64,000 nt of DNA from assembly GCA_009777535.1 (NCBI GenBank), contig WRLP01000007.1, positions 57,619 to 121,618 of the forward strand, given 5' to 3'. Positions 8,721 through 16,891 of the stretch are shown piece by piece. Each line of letters starts with the position of its first letter. Within the stretch, counting starts at the first letter, position 1. The notes beneath the pieces were generated by a model that saw nothing but the letters and a program-made list of their open reading frames with translations, had not been told where the DNA came from and made no database searches. The translations under genes were made by a program, and so were the position numbers. The DNA comes from Treponema sp. (GTDB taxonomy: Bacteria > Spirochaetota > Spirochaetia > Treponematales > Breznakiellaceae).

Positions 8721-8728
8721 CACATTAA

Positions 8729-9730
8729 ATGAAGAATATTCTGTTTATTGCCACGGGCGGAACAATTTCTTCTCTGCGGACGGATTTGGGGCTGGCGCCG
8801 GGAATTTCACCGGAAAAACTTATTGATGCTGTACCATACGTGCGGAACTGGTGTAATGTTGATGCGATTAAAATTCTGGATTTAGACAGCACAAATATGC
8901 AGCCGGAGCACTGGCTGGAAATAGCGGACTGCATCAGGGAAAAATATGATGAATACGACGGTTTTGTCATCGCGCATGGGACGGATACAATGGCATATAC
9001 CGGAGCAGCCCTTTCATATTTAATACAAAAACCTGATAAGCCCATCGTATTAACCGGTTCGCAAAGGCCGACAGGGACAGGCATTACCGATGCTCCGAAA
9101 AACCTTTTAGACAGTTTTCATTTTTGTTCCTACTGCGGACACGGCGGCGTGTTCATAGTATTTGACGGCAAGGTAATAGTAGGAACAAGGGCGAGAAAAG
9201 TAAAAACCCGCAGCTATGATGCATTCGAAAGTATTAATTTCCCCCTGTTTGCACTGACCGGTGACCAGAAAATCGTCAGATATATTTCGACCGAACCATT
9301 ATCGGGGCAGACGAAGTTTTTTTCCCGCCTTAATCCAAAGGTTTTTCTCCTTAAACTGACCCCCGGAATGGAGCCGGATATTCTCTATTATGCCGTAGGG
9401 TTTTACGATGCAATTATCATAGAAAGCTACGGATCCGGCGGGCTGCCCTTCCATGAGAAGCGTGATTTCCTAAGCATAACGAAAAAACTTTCCGATCAGG
9501 GAAAAATCTTTGTTTTGGCAACACAGACCATGCTTGAAGGCAGCGATTTACAGCTTTACGAAGTAGGCAAACGGATTCATGAAAATGCGGAAATTCTGGA
9601 AACCTGCGACATGACGGTCGAAGCCGCCGTTGCCAAACTTATGTGGATACTGCCGCAGACTCAAAGATTTACCGATGTTAAAAAACTGTTTTATACGCCC
9701 GTCAACTACGATATCTGCTGGGGCGTGTAA
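8729..9730 (+). CDS. ansA: L-asparaginase, type I (cytoplasmic)
   Basis: 333 residues. Both asparaginase threonine motifs are present: IATGGTISS near residue 8 (first catalytic Thr) and AHGTDTMAYTG near residue 85 (second Thr, with the Asp of the T-D pair). LTGSQRPTG and the C-terminal LATQTMLEGSDL block also match. No signal peptide, so the enzyme should be cytoplasmic and hydrolyse asparagine to aspartate and ammonia. Length fits the bacterial type I family. The translation start has no ribosome-binding site; the promoter lies directly against the ATG, suggesting a leaderless mRNA. Divergent from the hydroxyacid dehydrogenase. Confidence 0.85.
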   Translation: MKNILFIATGGTISSLRTDLGLAPGISPEKLIDAVPYVRNWCNVDAIKILDLDSTNMQPEHWLEIADCIREKYDEYDGFVIAHGTDTMAYTGAALSYLIQKPDKPIVLTGSQRPTGTGITDAPKNLLDSFHFCSYCGHGGVFIVFDGKVIVGTRARKVKTRSYDAFESINFPLFALTGDQKIVRYISTEPLSGQTKFFSRLNPKVFLLKLTPGMEPDILYYAVGFYDAIIIESYGSGGLPFHEKRDFLSITKKLSDQGKIFVLATQTMLEGSDLQLYEVGKRIHENAEILETCDMTVEAAVAKLMWILPQTQRFTDVKKLFYTPVNYDICWGV

Positions 9731-9754
9731 AGTGCGGTGTGCGAAACGTACGTA

Positions 9755-9783
9755 TTGTTATATTGCTTCAAAGATTGTATACT
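9755..9783 (+). promoter_or_regulatory. Promoter of the hydrogenase operon
   Basis: TTGTTA (9755-9760), 17-bp spacer, TATACT (9778-9783), about 43 bp before the first hydrogenase gene. An ACGTACGT palindrome lies just upstream at about 9746-9753. No terminator is seen between here and 16873, so the promoter could serve all seven genes downstream. Confidence 0.45.
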
Positions 9784-9825
9784 TTCATTAAAATACAAGA
9801 CACATCACTCTAAACAGGGGGTTAT

Positions 9826-10320
9826 ATGGCAGCGGCGGTCGTCAAAAATGAGGAAAATATCACTTTTCCGCAGGAATTGCTGGCATTTATTGAAGAATGG
9901 AAGGTAAAACCGGGGAGTCTTATCATGATTCTCCATAAAATCCAGGAAACATACGGTTATATTTCCCGGCCTGCGGCAGATAAGCTTTCCCTGCTTACCG
10001 GAATTCCTTTGGCGAGGATATACGGCGTTATCACTTTTTATCACTACTTTAAAACAACTAAGCCAGGAAAGCATAAGGTCTCGGTATGCCTTGGAACTGC
10101 CTGCTATCTGAAGGGCGGTCAGGACATAATCGACGAAGTTCGTGATATTTTGGGGATTGAGCCGGATGAGGTAACCGAAGACGGACAGTTTTCAGTTGAT
10201 CCTGTTCGCTGTGTTGGATGCTGCGGCCTTGCGCCGGTGCTTACTGTGGGGAACGATACCTATGGAAAACTCACCCCGGACATGCTTCCCGGCATTATTG
10301 CCAAATACCGGAACGCGTAG
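9826..10320 (+). CDS. NuoE-like [2Fe-2S] subunit of bifurcating hydrogenase (HndA type)
   Basis: 164 residues, ATG preceded by AGGGGG. Thioredoxin-like [2Fe-2S] ferredoxin fold of the complex I 24-kDa family. Four ligands are visible in the family spacing: C88 and C93 (CLGTAC), C129 and C133 (CVGCC). The N-terminal helical part (SLIMILHKIQETYGYI ... ARIYGVITFYHYF) is the standard NuoE/HndA head. It would relay electrons between the NAD-binding subunit and the rest of the complex. It is the first gene of an operon also encoding a HATPase protein, an HndB-like ferredoxin, the NuoF-like flavoprotein and the [FeFe]-hydrogenase. Confidence 0.9.
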   Translation: MAAAVVKNEENITFPQELLAFIEEWKVKPGSLIMILHKIQETYGYISRPAADKLSLLTGIPLARIYGVITFYHYFKTTKPGKHKVSVCLGTACYLKGGQDIIDEVRDILGIEPDEVTEDGQFSVDPVRCVGCCGLAPVLTVGNDTYGKLTPDMLPGIIAKYRNA

Positions 10321-10325
10321 AATAT

Positions 10326-10874
10326 ATGTATTTTACCCTTGCCGATCTGGTTACCGATATTACCCAGAACGCCTGCGAAGCGGGGGCGGATCTTGTGGAA
10401 CTTATGGTAAGCGAAGGCGGCGGGGAATTCCGTTTTTTGGTAAAGGATAACGGCAGGGGCATGAGCAGGGAGGAACTCCAGGCTGCGCTGGATCCGTTCG
10501 TAACCGACGGGATTAAACACCCGCAGCGTAAAATCGGGCTGGGGATTCCTTTTTTAATTCAGACATCGGTTATGTCCGGCGGCGGGTGGGATGTGCAGTC
10601 AGAAAAAGGCATGGGCACAACGGCATCGGCCTGGTTTAATACCGGCAATGTTGATACTCCGCCTGTCGGGGACCTTCCCGGCATGTTCAGAACAATTCTG
10701 ATGAACAACAACCCGTCGGAAATACAAATAAAGCGCAGCCGGAAACTCGAAGACGGAACAGAGATGGAGTATATGGTCAGTAAATCGGAACTTTCCGATG
10801 CTCTGGGCGATCTGGAAGATGCGGTGTCGCTGGTGTTACTCGACAAGTACCTTCGTTCACTGGAAGATGATTGA
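10326..10874 (+). CDS. HATPase-type ATP-binding protein within the hydrogenase operon
   Basis: 182 residues from ATG 10326. The frame extends upstream inside the previous gene, but the protein family begins MYFTLADLV, and this start lies 5 bp after the upstream stop. GHKL ATPase motifs are present: N-box ITQNACEAGAD, G1 box VKDNGRGMS, and G2-like RKIGLGIPFL. There is no histidine-kinase phosphoacceptor domain or receiver. It is therefore a stand-alone GHKL ATPase, as found inside several multimeric [FeFe]-hydrogenase operons of anaerobes. A role in regulation or assembly is plausible; the function is not established. Weak ribosome-binding site, probably translationally coupled. Confidence 0.75.
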   Translation: MYFTLADLVTDITQNACEAGADLVELMVSEGGGEFRFLVKDNGRGMSREELQAALDPFVTDGIKHPQRKIGLGIPFLIQTSVMSGGGWDVQSEKGMGTTASAWFNTGNVDTPPVGDLPGMFRTILMNNNPSEIQIKRSRKLEDGTEMEYMVSKSELSDALGDLEDAVSLVLLDKYLRSLEDD

Positions 10875-10907
10875 CAAACATTAAAAATTGGCATGGAGGA
10901 GACAAGT

Positions 10908-11306
10908 ATGGCAAAAATGAGCCTTGACGACCTGCGAAAGTTACGGGACGCCAAAAAAAGCGATCTACGCAAGAGGGAAGCCGACGGCAAGGAAATTCAG
11001 GTTATCGTCGGCATGGGAACCTGCGGTATTGCAGCCGGGGCAAAAAATACCCTGGATGCATTTATTGCCGGTCTTGATGAAAACAAGCTGGTGGATAATG
11101 TGCTTGTCCGTCAGACCGGCTGCATGGGTCTGTGCTATTCAGAACCGACGGTGGAGGTAATTGTTCCGGGAATGCCGGCGGTTATCTATGGAAGGGTAGA
11201 CGAAGGGGCTGCCAAAGAAATCATTCAAAAGCATATAATCGGCAGGGCTTTACTGGACGGGTACATTATGGACCGGCCTGCCGCAGATATCGTTAATTCC
11301 AAATAA
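10908..11306 (+). CDS. HndB-like thioredoxin-fold [2Fe-2S] protein
   Basis: 132 residues from the second in-frame ATG, chosen because GGAGGA lies 7 nt upstream; the ATG at 10893 has no site. Cysteine pattern MGTCGIAAGA ... QTGCMGLCYSEP gives the four ligands expected of a thioredoxin-like [2Fe-2S] ferredoxin (HndB type). The helical N-terminus (LDDLRKLRDAKKSDL) is typical. In bifurcating hydrogenases this small protein mediates electron transfer next to the NuoE- and NuoF-like subunits. The position between the HATPase and NuoF-like genes matches the common operon order. Confidence 0.85.
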   Translation: MAKMSLDDLRKLRDAKKSDLRKREADGKEIQVIVGMGTCGIAAGAKNTLDAFIAGLDENKLVDNVLVRQTGCMGLCYSEPTVEVIVPGMPAVIYGRVDEGAAKEIIQKHIIGRALLDGYIMDRPAADIVNSK

Positions 11307-11316
11307 GGGGTGAAAG

Positions 11317-13128
11317 ATGGCGTATAACCATTACATTCTTACCTGCAGCGGAACAGCCTGCGAATCCAACAAGAGTGCAGAGATTTTTGCTCAACTCAAT
11401 GCGGAGGCAGAAAAGCTGGGCGTTAAGGGCGAGGTGCAGATTGTTAAAACCGGCTGCTTCGGTTTTTGCGAAAGGGGGCCGATTATCAAGGTTCTGCCCG
11501 AAGATTCTTTTTATGTTGATGTAAAGCCGGAAGATGCACACGAAATCATTGCCGAGCAAATTCTGAAAGGCCGGGAAGTAAAGCGCCTCCTTTACAAAGA
11601 CGAAGCAAGGAAAACGACCAACACGATTGAAGATATTCAGTTCTACCAGAAACAGTTCCGTGTTGTTTTGCGCAACTGCGGCGTAATCGATCCCGAGAGC
11701 ATAGACGAGTACATTGCCAGGGAAGGCTACAGCGGACTGGAGAAGGTGCTTTTTGAATGGACGCCGGAGCAGTTGATAGAAGAGATGAAAGTTTCCGGAT
11801 TGCGCGGACGCGGCGGCGCAGGTTTTCCGACATGGATGAAGTGGGATTTTTGCCGCAAGGCACAGGGAGAAACCAAATACGTTATCTGCAATGCCGACGA
11901 GGGCGATCCCGGCGCCTACATGGATCGTTCAACGATAGAAGGCGATCCCCACTCGATAATCGAAGGAATGATTACCGCCGGCAGGGCAATCGGCTCACAT
12001 CATGGGTTTATTTATATCCGGGCGGAGTATCCACTTGCGATAGAACGTCTCAAAATTGCCCTGCAGCAGGCGCAGGATTACGGCCTATTGGGGAAAAACA
12101 TTCTCGGCTCAGGTTTCGATTTTGAAATTGAGATCCGGCTTGGCGCCGGAGCCTTTGTCTGCGGTGAAGAAACAGCGCTGATTAAATCCGTTGAGGGCAG
12201 CCGGGGAATGCCTGTTCCAAAACCGCCTTTCCCGGCGAACAAGGGACTCTGGCAGCTTCCCACGATTATCAACAATGTGGAAACAATTGCCAATGTTCCG
12301 GTTATCACTGCCAAGGGCGGCCAATGGCTCGCTAAAATCGGCACCGAAAAATCCAAGGGTACAAAGGTGTTCGCCCTTACCGGCAAGGTCAAAAATTCAG
12401 GTCTGGTGGAAGTGCCAATGGGCACTACATTACGCGAAATTATTTTTGAAATCGGCGGCGGCATAAAAGGCGGGAAAAAGTTCAAGGGCGTACAGACAGG
12501 AGGGCCCTCCGGCGGAATTTTAACGGAAAAATCCCTCGATCTTCCCATCGACTTTGAAACACTGGTGGCAAACGGCTCCATGATGGGCTCCGGCGGCATG
12601 ATCGTTATGGACGAAGATGACTGTGTTGTCGACGTTTCCCGCTTTTACATGGACTTTTGCGTGGACGAGAGCTGCGGCAAATGTTCGCCTTGCAGAATTG
12701 GAACCACCCAGATATTGAATATACTGGAAAAAATAACAAAGGGTGATGGCGAAGAAGCTGATCTTGATAAATTGAAAGCCATCGGCTCCGCAATGACCAA
12801 GGCTTCCCTCTGCATGCTGGGTTGTACGGCCGCGAATCCTACCATGTCTACCCTGTTGAATTTCCGGGACGAGTATCTGGAGCATATTCGCGATAAGAAG
12901 TGCCGGTCCGGCAAGTGCAAAAAGCTGATAACTTTTTCAATCGATCCGGTTAAATGTGTTGGCTGCGCCGCCTGCGCCAAAAAGTGTCCGGCCGGCTGTA
13001 TTACCGTGGAGGATTCATCAAAATACCCGGACAAGAAACGGCCTCCCTATATCATTAATCAGGCGGCATGTATTAAGTGCGGCGAGTGTATGAAAACCTG
13101 CAAATTCAGCTCTATTTTGAAAGGTTGA
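11317..13128 (+). CDS. NuoF-like flavoprotein subunit of bifurcating hydrogenase (HndC type)
   Basis: 603 residues. Domains: N-terminal thioredoxin-like [2Fe-2S] segment (CSGTAC ... KTGCFGFCERG, residues about 10-55); FMN/NADH-binding core with the glycine-rich GRGGAGFPTWMKW (about 163-175) and CNADEGDPGAYMDR (about 189-202); the N3 [4Fe-4S] motif ESCGKCSPCR with a further Cys downstream; C-terminal double [4Fe-4S] ferredoxin (CVGCAACAKKCPAGC and CIKCGECMKTC). This is the NAD(H)-oxidising/reducing subunit that, in the family, carries out flavin-based electron bifurcation between NADH, ferredoxin and the hydrogenase. Ten bp upstream of the catalytic subunit gene. All expected ligands are present. 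Confidence 0.9.
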   Translation: MAYNHYILTCSGTACESNKSAEIFAQLNAEAEKLGVKGEVQIVKTGCFGFCERGPIIKVLPEDSFYVDVKPEDAHEIIAEQILKGREVKRLLYKDEARKTTNTIEDIQFYQKQFRVVLRNCGVIDPESIDEYIAREGYSGLEKVLFEWTPEQLIEEMKVSGLRGRGGAGFPTWMKWDFCRKAQGETKYVICNADEGDPGAYMDRSTIEGDPHSIIEGMITAGRAIGSHHGFIYIRAEYPLAIERLKIALQQAQDYGLLGKNILGSGFDFEIEIRLGAGAFVCGEETALIKSVEGSRGMPVPKPPFPANKGLWQLPTIINNVETIANVPVITAKGGQWLAKIGTEKSKGTKVFALTGKVKNSGLVEVPMGTTLREIIFEIGGGIKGGKKFKGVQTGGPSGGILTEKSLDLPIDFETLVANGSMMGSGGMIVMDEDDCVVDVSRFYMDFCVDESCGKCSPCRIGTTQILNILEKITKGDGEEADLDKLKAIGSAMTKASLCMLGCTAANPTMSTLLNFRDEYLEHIRDKKCRSGKCKKLITFSIDPVKCVGCAACAKKCPAGCITVEDSSKYPDKKRPPYIINQAACIKCGECMKTCKFSSILKG

Positions 13129-13138
13129 GGAGTAAATC

Positions 13139-14890
13139 ATGGTAAAAATAACCATTAACGGCAATGAATTGGAAGTAGAAAGCGGAACCACAATCCTTGA
13201 TGCCGCAAAAAAATTGAATATTAAAATTCCCACCCTCTGTTATAATCCGGATCTGCCGCCCTGGGCATCATGCGGAATCTGTATTGTCAGAATGGCCGGT
13301 TCTCCAAAAATGGTCAGGGCCTGTACTACTCCCTGCGAGAATAACATGAACATCATCACGCATGATCCGGAGATTATCTCGGTACGGCGTACGGTTTTGG
13401 AAATGATACTTTCCAATCATCCTGATGACTGTCTGCAGTGTCCGCGTAACGGAAGCTGCGAACTTCAGAATTTAGCCTCGGAATTCGGAATAAGGGAGGC
13501 GCCTTTTGTTAAAGTACTAAGAAACCTTCCGGTAGACGATTCCAACCCGGCGATTGTACTTTGTCCGGAAAAGTGTGTTAAATGCGGCCGCTGCGTAAAG
13601 GTCTGCCAGGATGTGCAGAATGTGTGGGCGCTGGAATTCCTGGGGCGGGGCATTAAGGGAAGAATCGCCAGCGCCGCAGACGCTCCGCTTGGAGACAGTC
13701 CCTGTATTAAATGCGGCCAGTGCGCTGCGCATTGCCCTGTTGGGGCTATTTATGAACATGACGATATAGCGGCAGTGTGGAAGGCGCTTCAGGACACTAG
13801 CCTGCACACAGCAGTGCAGATTGCCCCAGCAGTCCGCGTTGCGTTAGCTGAAGAATTCGGGCTTAAGCCGGGCACAGTTTTCACAAAAAAGATATACGCC
13901 GCCCTGCGCCGCCTTGGCTTTAAGACAGTTTTCGACGCCAGCTTTTCCGCCGACCTTACCATAACGGAAGAAAGCACCGAACTGGTAAAACGCCTTGCCG
14001 AAAAGGGCAGCGTACTCCCGCTTATTACTTCATGCTGCCCTGCATGGGTCGATTATTTGGAAAAATATTATCCGGACATGATCCCCAATTTTTCCACGGC
14101 AAAGTCCCCTCAGCAGATAATGGGCGCAATGATCAAGGCTTACTGGGCCGAAAAAGCCGGAGTTGATCCCAATAAAGTTTACTCAGTGGCGGTCATGCCA
14201 TGTACCGCCAAAAAATGGGAAACCCGCCGCAACGACGACATGAAGAGTGCAGGCTACGGCTATGATGTTGATATCGTGCTGACTACCAGGGAACTTGCGC
14301 GAATGTTAAAGCAGTCGGGCATTGAGATTCTTGATCTTCCCGATGAAGAAGCGGACAGCCCGCTTGGACCGTATTCCGGCGCCGGTGTTATCTTTGGCGT
14401 AACAGGCGGCGTTATGGAAGCGACTGTTCGCAACGCCTATTATCTTTTAACAAAAAAAGAGCTGCCCGGTGTAAACCTCACAGACGCCCGCGGGATCGAA
14501 GGCGTAAAGGAAGCAACCGTAGATTTTGGCAACGGAACAAAAATCCGCATTGCAATTGCCCACCAGATGGGAAATATTGCCGCCGTTCTGGATAAAATCC
14601 GTGCTGCCCGGGATGCAGGGCAGGAAATGCCCTATCAGTTTGTCGAGGTTATGGCCTGCCGCGGGGGCTGCGTCGGGGGCGGAGGGCAGCCCTACGGCTG
14701 CACCGACGATGTCCGGTTACAGCGCACTGCCGGTATATATACTGATGATGAAAAATCGCAATATCGCTGTTCGTATCAGAATCCAAACATCACTCAAGTT
14801 TACAAGGAATTTCTTGGCGAACCGGGCAGCGACAAAGCGCATAAACTGCTCCACACTAAATATGTGGAACGGCCATTGTACATAAAATAG
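13139..14890 (+). CDS. [FeFe]-hydrogenase catalytic subunit (HndD/HydA type)
   Basis: 583 residues, start with GAGGAG site. N-terminal plant-type [2Fe-2S] domain (CYNPDLPPWASCGIC, then C at 'RACTTPC'), His-ligated [4Fe-4S] motif HPDDCLQCPRNGSC, and two [4Fe-4S] motifs (CVKCGRCVKVC and CIKCGQCAAHC). The H-cluster signatures are intact: L1 TSCCPAW (about 297), L2 MPCTAKKWE (about 353) and L3 EVMACRGGCVGGGGQP (about 503-518). The small-subunit-like C-terminus closes the protein (YRCSYQNPNITQVYKEFLG). It should reversibly oxidise H2 in the cytoplasm as part of a multimeric NAD- and ferredoxin-linked complex. Maturases HydE, HydF and HydG are not in the window. Confidence 0.95.
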   Translation: MVKITINGNELEVESGTTILDAAKKLNIKIPTLCYNPDLPPWASCGICIVRMAGSPKMVRACTTPCENNMNIITHDPEIISVRRTVLEMILSNHPDDCLQCPRNGSCELQNLASEFGIREAPFVKVLRNLPVDDSNPAIVLCPEKCVKCGRCVKVCQDVQNVWALEFLGRGIKGRIASAADAPLGDSPCIKCGQCAAHCPVGAIYEHDDIAAVWKALQDTSLHTAVQIAPAVRVALAEEFGLKPGTVFTKKIYAALRRLGFKTVFDASFSADLTITEESTELVKRLAEKGSVLPLITSCCPAWVDYLEKYYPDMIPNFSTAKSPQQIMGAMIKAYWAEKAGVDPNKVYSVAVMPCTAKKWETRRNDDMKSAGYGYDVDIVLTTRELARMLKQSGIEILDLPDEEADSPLGPYSGAGVIFGVTGGVMEATVRNAYYLLTKKELPGVNLTDARGIEGVKEATVDFGNGTKIRIAIAHQMGNIAAVLDKIRAARDAGQEMPYQFVEVMACRGGCVGGGGQPYGCTDDVRLQRTAGIYTDDEKSQYRCSYQNPNITQVYKEFLGEPGSDKAHKLLHTKYVERPLYIK

Positions 14891-14899
14891 GAGGATCAA

Positions 14900-16201
14900 A
14901 TGGAGAAGGTATTCAAACTTCAGGAAAACGGAACAACTTTCCGTCGGGAGATCATTGCCGGTCTTACCACCTTTTTAACCATGGCTTACATTCTGGCGGT
15001 TAATCCTGGAATGCTGGGTCTCATCGGGGACGGCATGACTCCGGCGGCGGTTTTTACCGCGACCGCGATTGCTTCTGCCATTGCCACCATTTTTATGGCT
15101 TTTGCCGCGAACCTGCCTGTTGCCCTTGCGCCCGGCATGGGGTTAAACGCATTCTTTACCTTTACGGTTGTTTTTGGAATGGGCTATTCATGGCAGCTTG
15201 CCCTGACAGCCGTTTTCCTGGAAGGTATTCTGTTTATAATCCTTTCGCTGTTTAATGTGCGGGAAGCTATTATTAAAGCCATTCCGGTGAATTTGAAAAA
15301 AGCAGTAGCTGTCGGTATCGGCCTTTTCATCGCCCTTATCGGCCTTTCAAATGCTGGGATAGTTGTGGGAGGCGAAGGAACTGTTGTAGCGTTAGGTGAT
15401 TTTTCAAGCGGCGGCCCTCTTTTGGCCTTCCTTGGTTTTATTATTATCATTGTACTGCACTCACTTAAAATTCCCGGCGCAATTCTTATCGGAATTTTAA
15501 TTACCACCATCATTGGTTTCCCGATGGGCGTGACAAATCTGCCGGAAGGCTGGTCTCCGTTTGGAATGCCGGCGGCGCCGCTCCTCTTTCAGTTTGATTT
15601 ATCTCCCGGTGTTATTTTTAGTTTTAAATTCTTTACAGTATTCTTTACTTTCCTGTTCGTGGATATTTTTGATACTATAGGAACCCTGGTTGGAGTAACC
15701 ACGCAGGCTAAGCTGATCGACAATGATGGAAATATCCCCCGTGTTAAACAGGCTCTTCTTGCAGACGCTGTCGGCACTGTCGCCGGCGCCGCCCTGGGTA
15801 CTTCGACTGTTACGAGCTATATTGAAAGCAGCGCGGGCGTTGCCGCTGGAGGCCGAACCGGCCTCACAAGCCTTACAACCGGTATTTTATTCCTGATAGC
15901 CCTGTTCCTTGCGCCGCTCTTCCTGCTGGTTCCGGCAGCGGCCACGGCGCCGGCGCTGATCATGGTTGGCTTCCTTATGATGCAGCCGGTTACCTCGATC
16001 AATTTTGAAGATCCGACCGAGGGCATACCGGCATTCCTTGCGATAATAATGATGCCCTTTGCGTATAGCATTGCCGAAGGTATTGTATACGGCGTTATCG
16101 CCTATGTGATCCTAAAAGTTGGAACCGCCAAGTTCAAGGATATTACCGTCGTTACCTGGGTGCTCTTTTTTGTATTCCTGGCGCGGTTCTTTATGCATTA
16201 G
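14900..16201 (+). CDS. NCS2/AzgA-type purine base permease
   Basis: 433 residues with about 12-14 hydrophobic segments. Family signatures: EIIAGLTTFLTMAYILAVNP at the N-terminus, NLPVALAPGMGLNAFFTF (about 74-91), and the repeat-half motif FVDIFDTIGTLVGVT near residue 255. These match hypoxanthine/guanine/adenine permeases of the AzgA subgroup rather than uracil or xanthine permeases. The start has an AGGAGG site. It lies 9 bp after the hydrogenase gene on the same strand with no terminator between, so it is probably co-transcribed. Substrate is inferred from subfamily resemblance only. Confidence 0.8.
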   Translation: MEKVFKLQENGTTFRREIIAGLTTFLTMAYILAVNPGMLGLIGDGMTPAAVFTATAIASAIATIFMAFAANLPVALAPGMGLNAFFTFTVVFGMGYSWQLALTAVFLEGILFIILSLFNVREAIIKAIPVNLKKAVAVGIGLFIALIGLSNAGIVVGGEGTVVALGDFSSGGPLLAFLGFIIIIVLHSLKIPGAILIGILITTIIGFPMGVTNLPEGWSPFGMPAAPLLFQFDLSPGVIFSFKFFTVFFTFLFVDIFDTIGTLVGVTTQAKLIDNDGNIPRVKQALLADAVGTVAGAALGTSTVTSYIESSAGVAAGGRTGLTSLTTGILFLIALFLAPLFLLVPAAATAPALIMVGFLMMQPVTSINFEDPTEGIPAFLAIIMMPFAYSIAEGIVYGVIAYVILKVGTAKFKDITVVTWVLFFVFLARFFMH

Positions 16202-16206
16202 AGGTT

Positions 16207-16872
16207 ATGACAGACCAGGAAATTTTAAGCCGTATTGATCATACGCTGTTGAAGGCGGCTGCCTCGTGGGAGGAGATAAAGACCCTCTGCGATGAGGCGC
16301 TGCGCTTCAACACGGCGGCGGTGTGCATTCCTCCGTCTTATGTAAAACCCGTTTACGAAGCATTCGGAAATAAGCCGGTCGCCGCAGCGGTGATCGGCTT
16401 TCCGCTTGGGTATAATGCCGCCGCTGTAAAAATCTTCGAGACCGAATGTGCCATTAAGGACGGCGCCGCCGAAATAGATATGGTGATCAATATCGGCGAT
16501 GTAAAGAGCGGCCGCTTCGACCGGGTACTTGAAGAAGTCACCCTGATTAAAAAAGTGTGCGGCACAAAAATTCTTAAAGTGATTATCGAAACCTGCTATT
16601 TAACAGAAGAAGAAAAAGTGCGTCTCTGCGAAATTGTTACCGAGGCAGGCGCAGACTTTATCAAAACCTCGACAGGTTTCGGTACTGCCGGCGCTGCTTT
16701 GGCGGATGTTGAGCTTTTTAGAAAACACATCGGGCCGGGAGTAAAAATAAAGGCGGCGGGAGGCGTAAAAACCAGGGAAGACCTGGAGGCTTTTATAAAA
16801 GCCGGTGCCGACCGCATCGGCACCAGCTCTGCTGTAAAAATTTTAACCGGCGGGAATGCATCGGGGTACTAA
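16207..16872 (+). CDS. deoC: Deoxyribose-phosphate aldolase
   Basis: 221 residues, (beta/alpha)8 aldolase. Motifs: IDHTLLKAAASWEEIK at the N-terminus, EIDMVINIGDVKSG, KVIIETCYLT, and the Schiff-base lysine in FIKTSTGFG. KIKAAGGVKT and GADRIGTSSAV complete the active site. It cleaves 2-deoxyribose-5-phosphate to glyceraldehyde-3-phosphate and acetaldehyde, feeding nucleoside carbon into glycolysis. Five bp after the purine permease, which fits a nucleoside or purine salvage function. A short terminator hairpin follows the stop. Confidence 0.93.
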   Translation: MTDQEILSRIDHTLLKAAASWEEIKTLCDEALRFNTAAVCIPPSYVKPVYEAFGNKPVAAAVIGFPLGYNAAAVKIFETECAIKDGAAEIDMVINIGDVKSGRFDRVLEEVTLIKKVCGTKILKVIIETCYLTEEEKVRLCEIVTEAGADFIKTSTGFGTAGAALADVELFRKHIGPGVKIKAAGGVKTREDLEAFIKAGADRIGTSSAVKILTGGNASGY

Positions 16873-16873
16873 C

Positions 16874-16891
16874 CGCCCCACGGGCGCTTTT
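16874..16891 (+). terminator. Intrinsic terminator after deoC
   Basis: Stem CGCCC/GGGCG with loop CAC, followed by CTTTT. It is the first terminator-like structure after the hydrogenase promoter and would end the seven-gene unit. It abuts the converging Hsp20 stop codon. The stem is short, so termination may be partial. Confidence 0.4.

Noticed and set aside
7701..8723. Longer dehydrogenase start at GTG 8723
   Set aside because: The extra 20 residues do not fit the family and would place the start inside the opposite promoter; MKIVILDG at 8663 is the normal N-terminus.
10218..10325. N-terminal extension of the HATPase gene into the NuoE-like gene
   Set aside because: The extension is a frame shadow of the NuoE-like C-terminus; the family starts at MYFTLADLV (10326).
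16353..16823. Minus-strand frames opposite deoC
   Set aside because: Shadows of a well-conserved enzyme gene.
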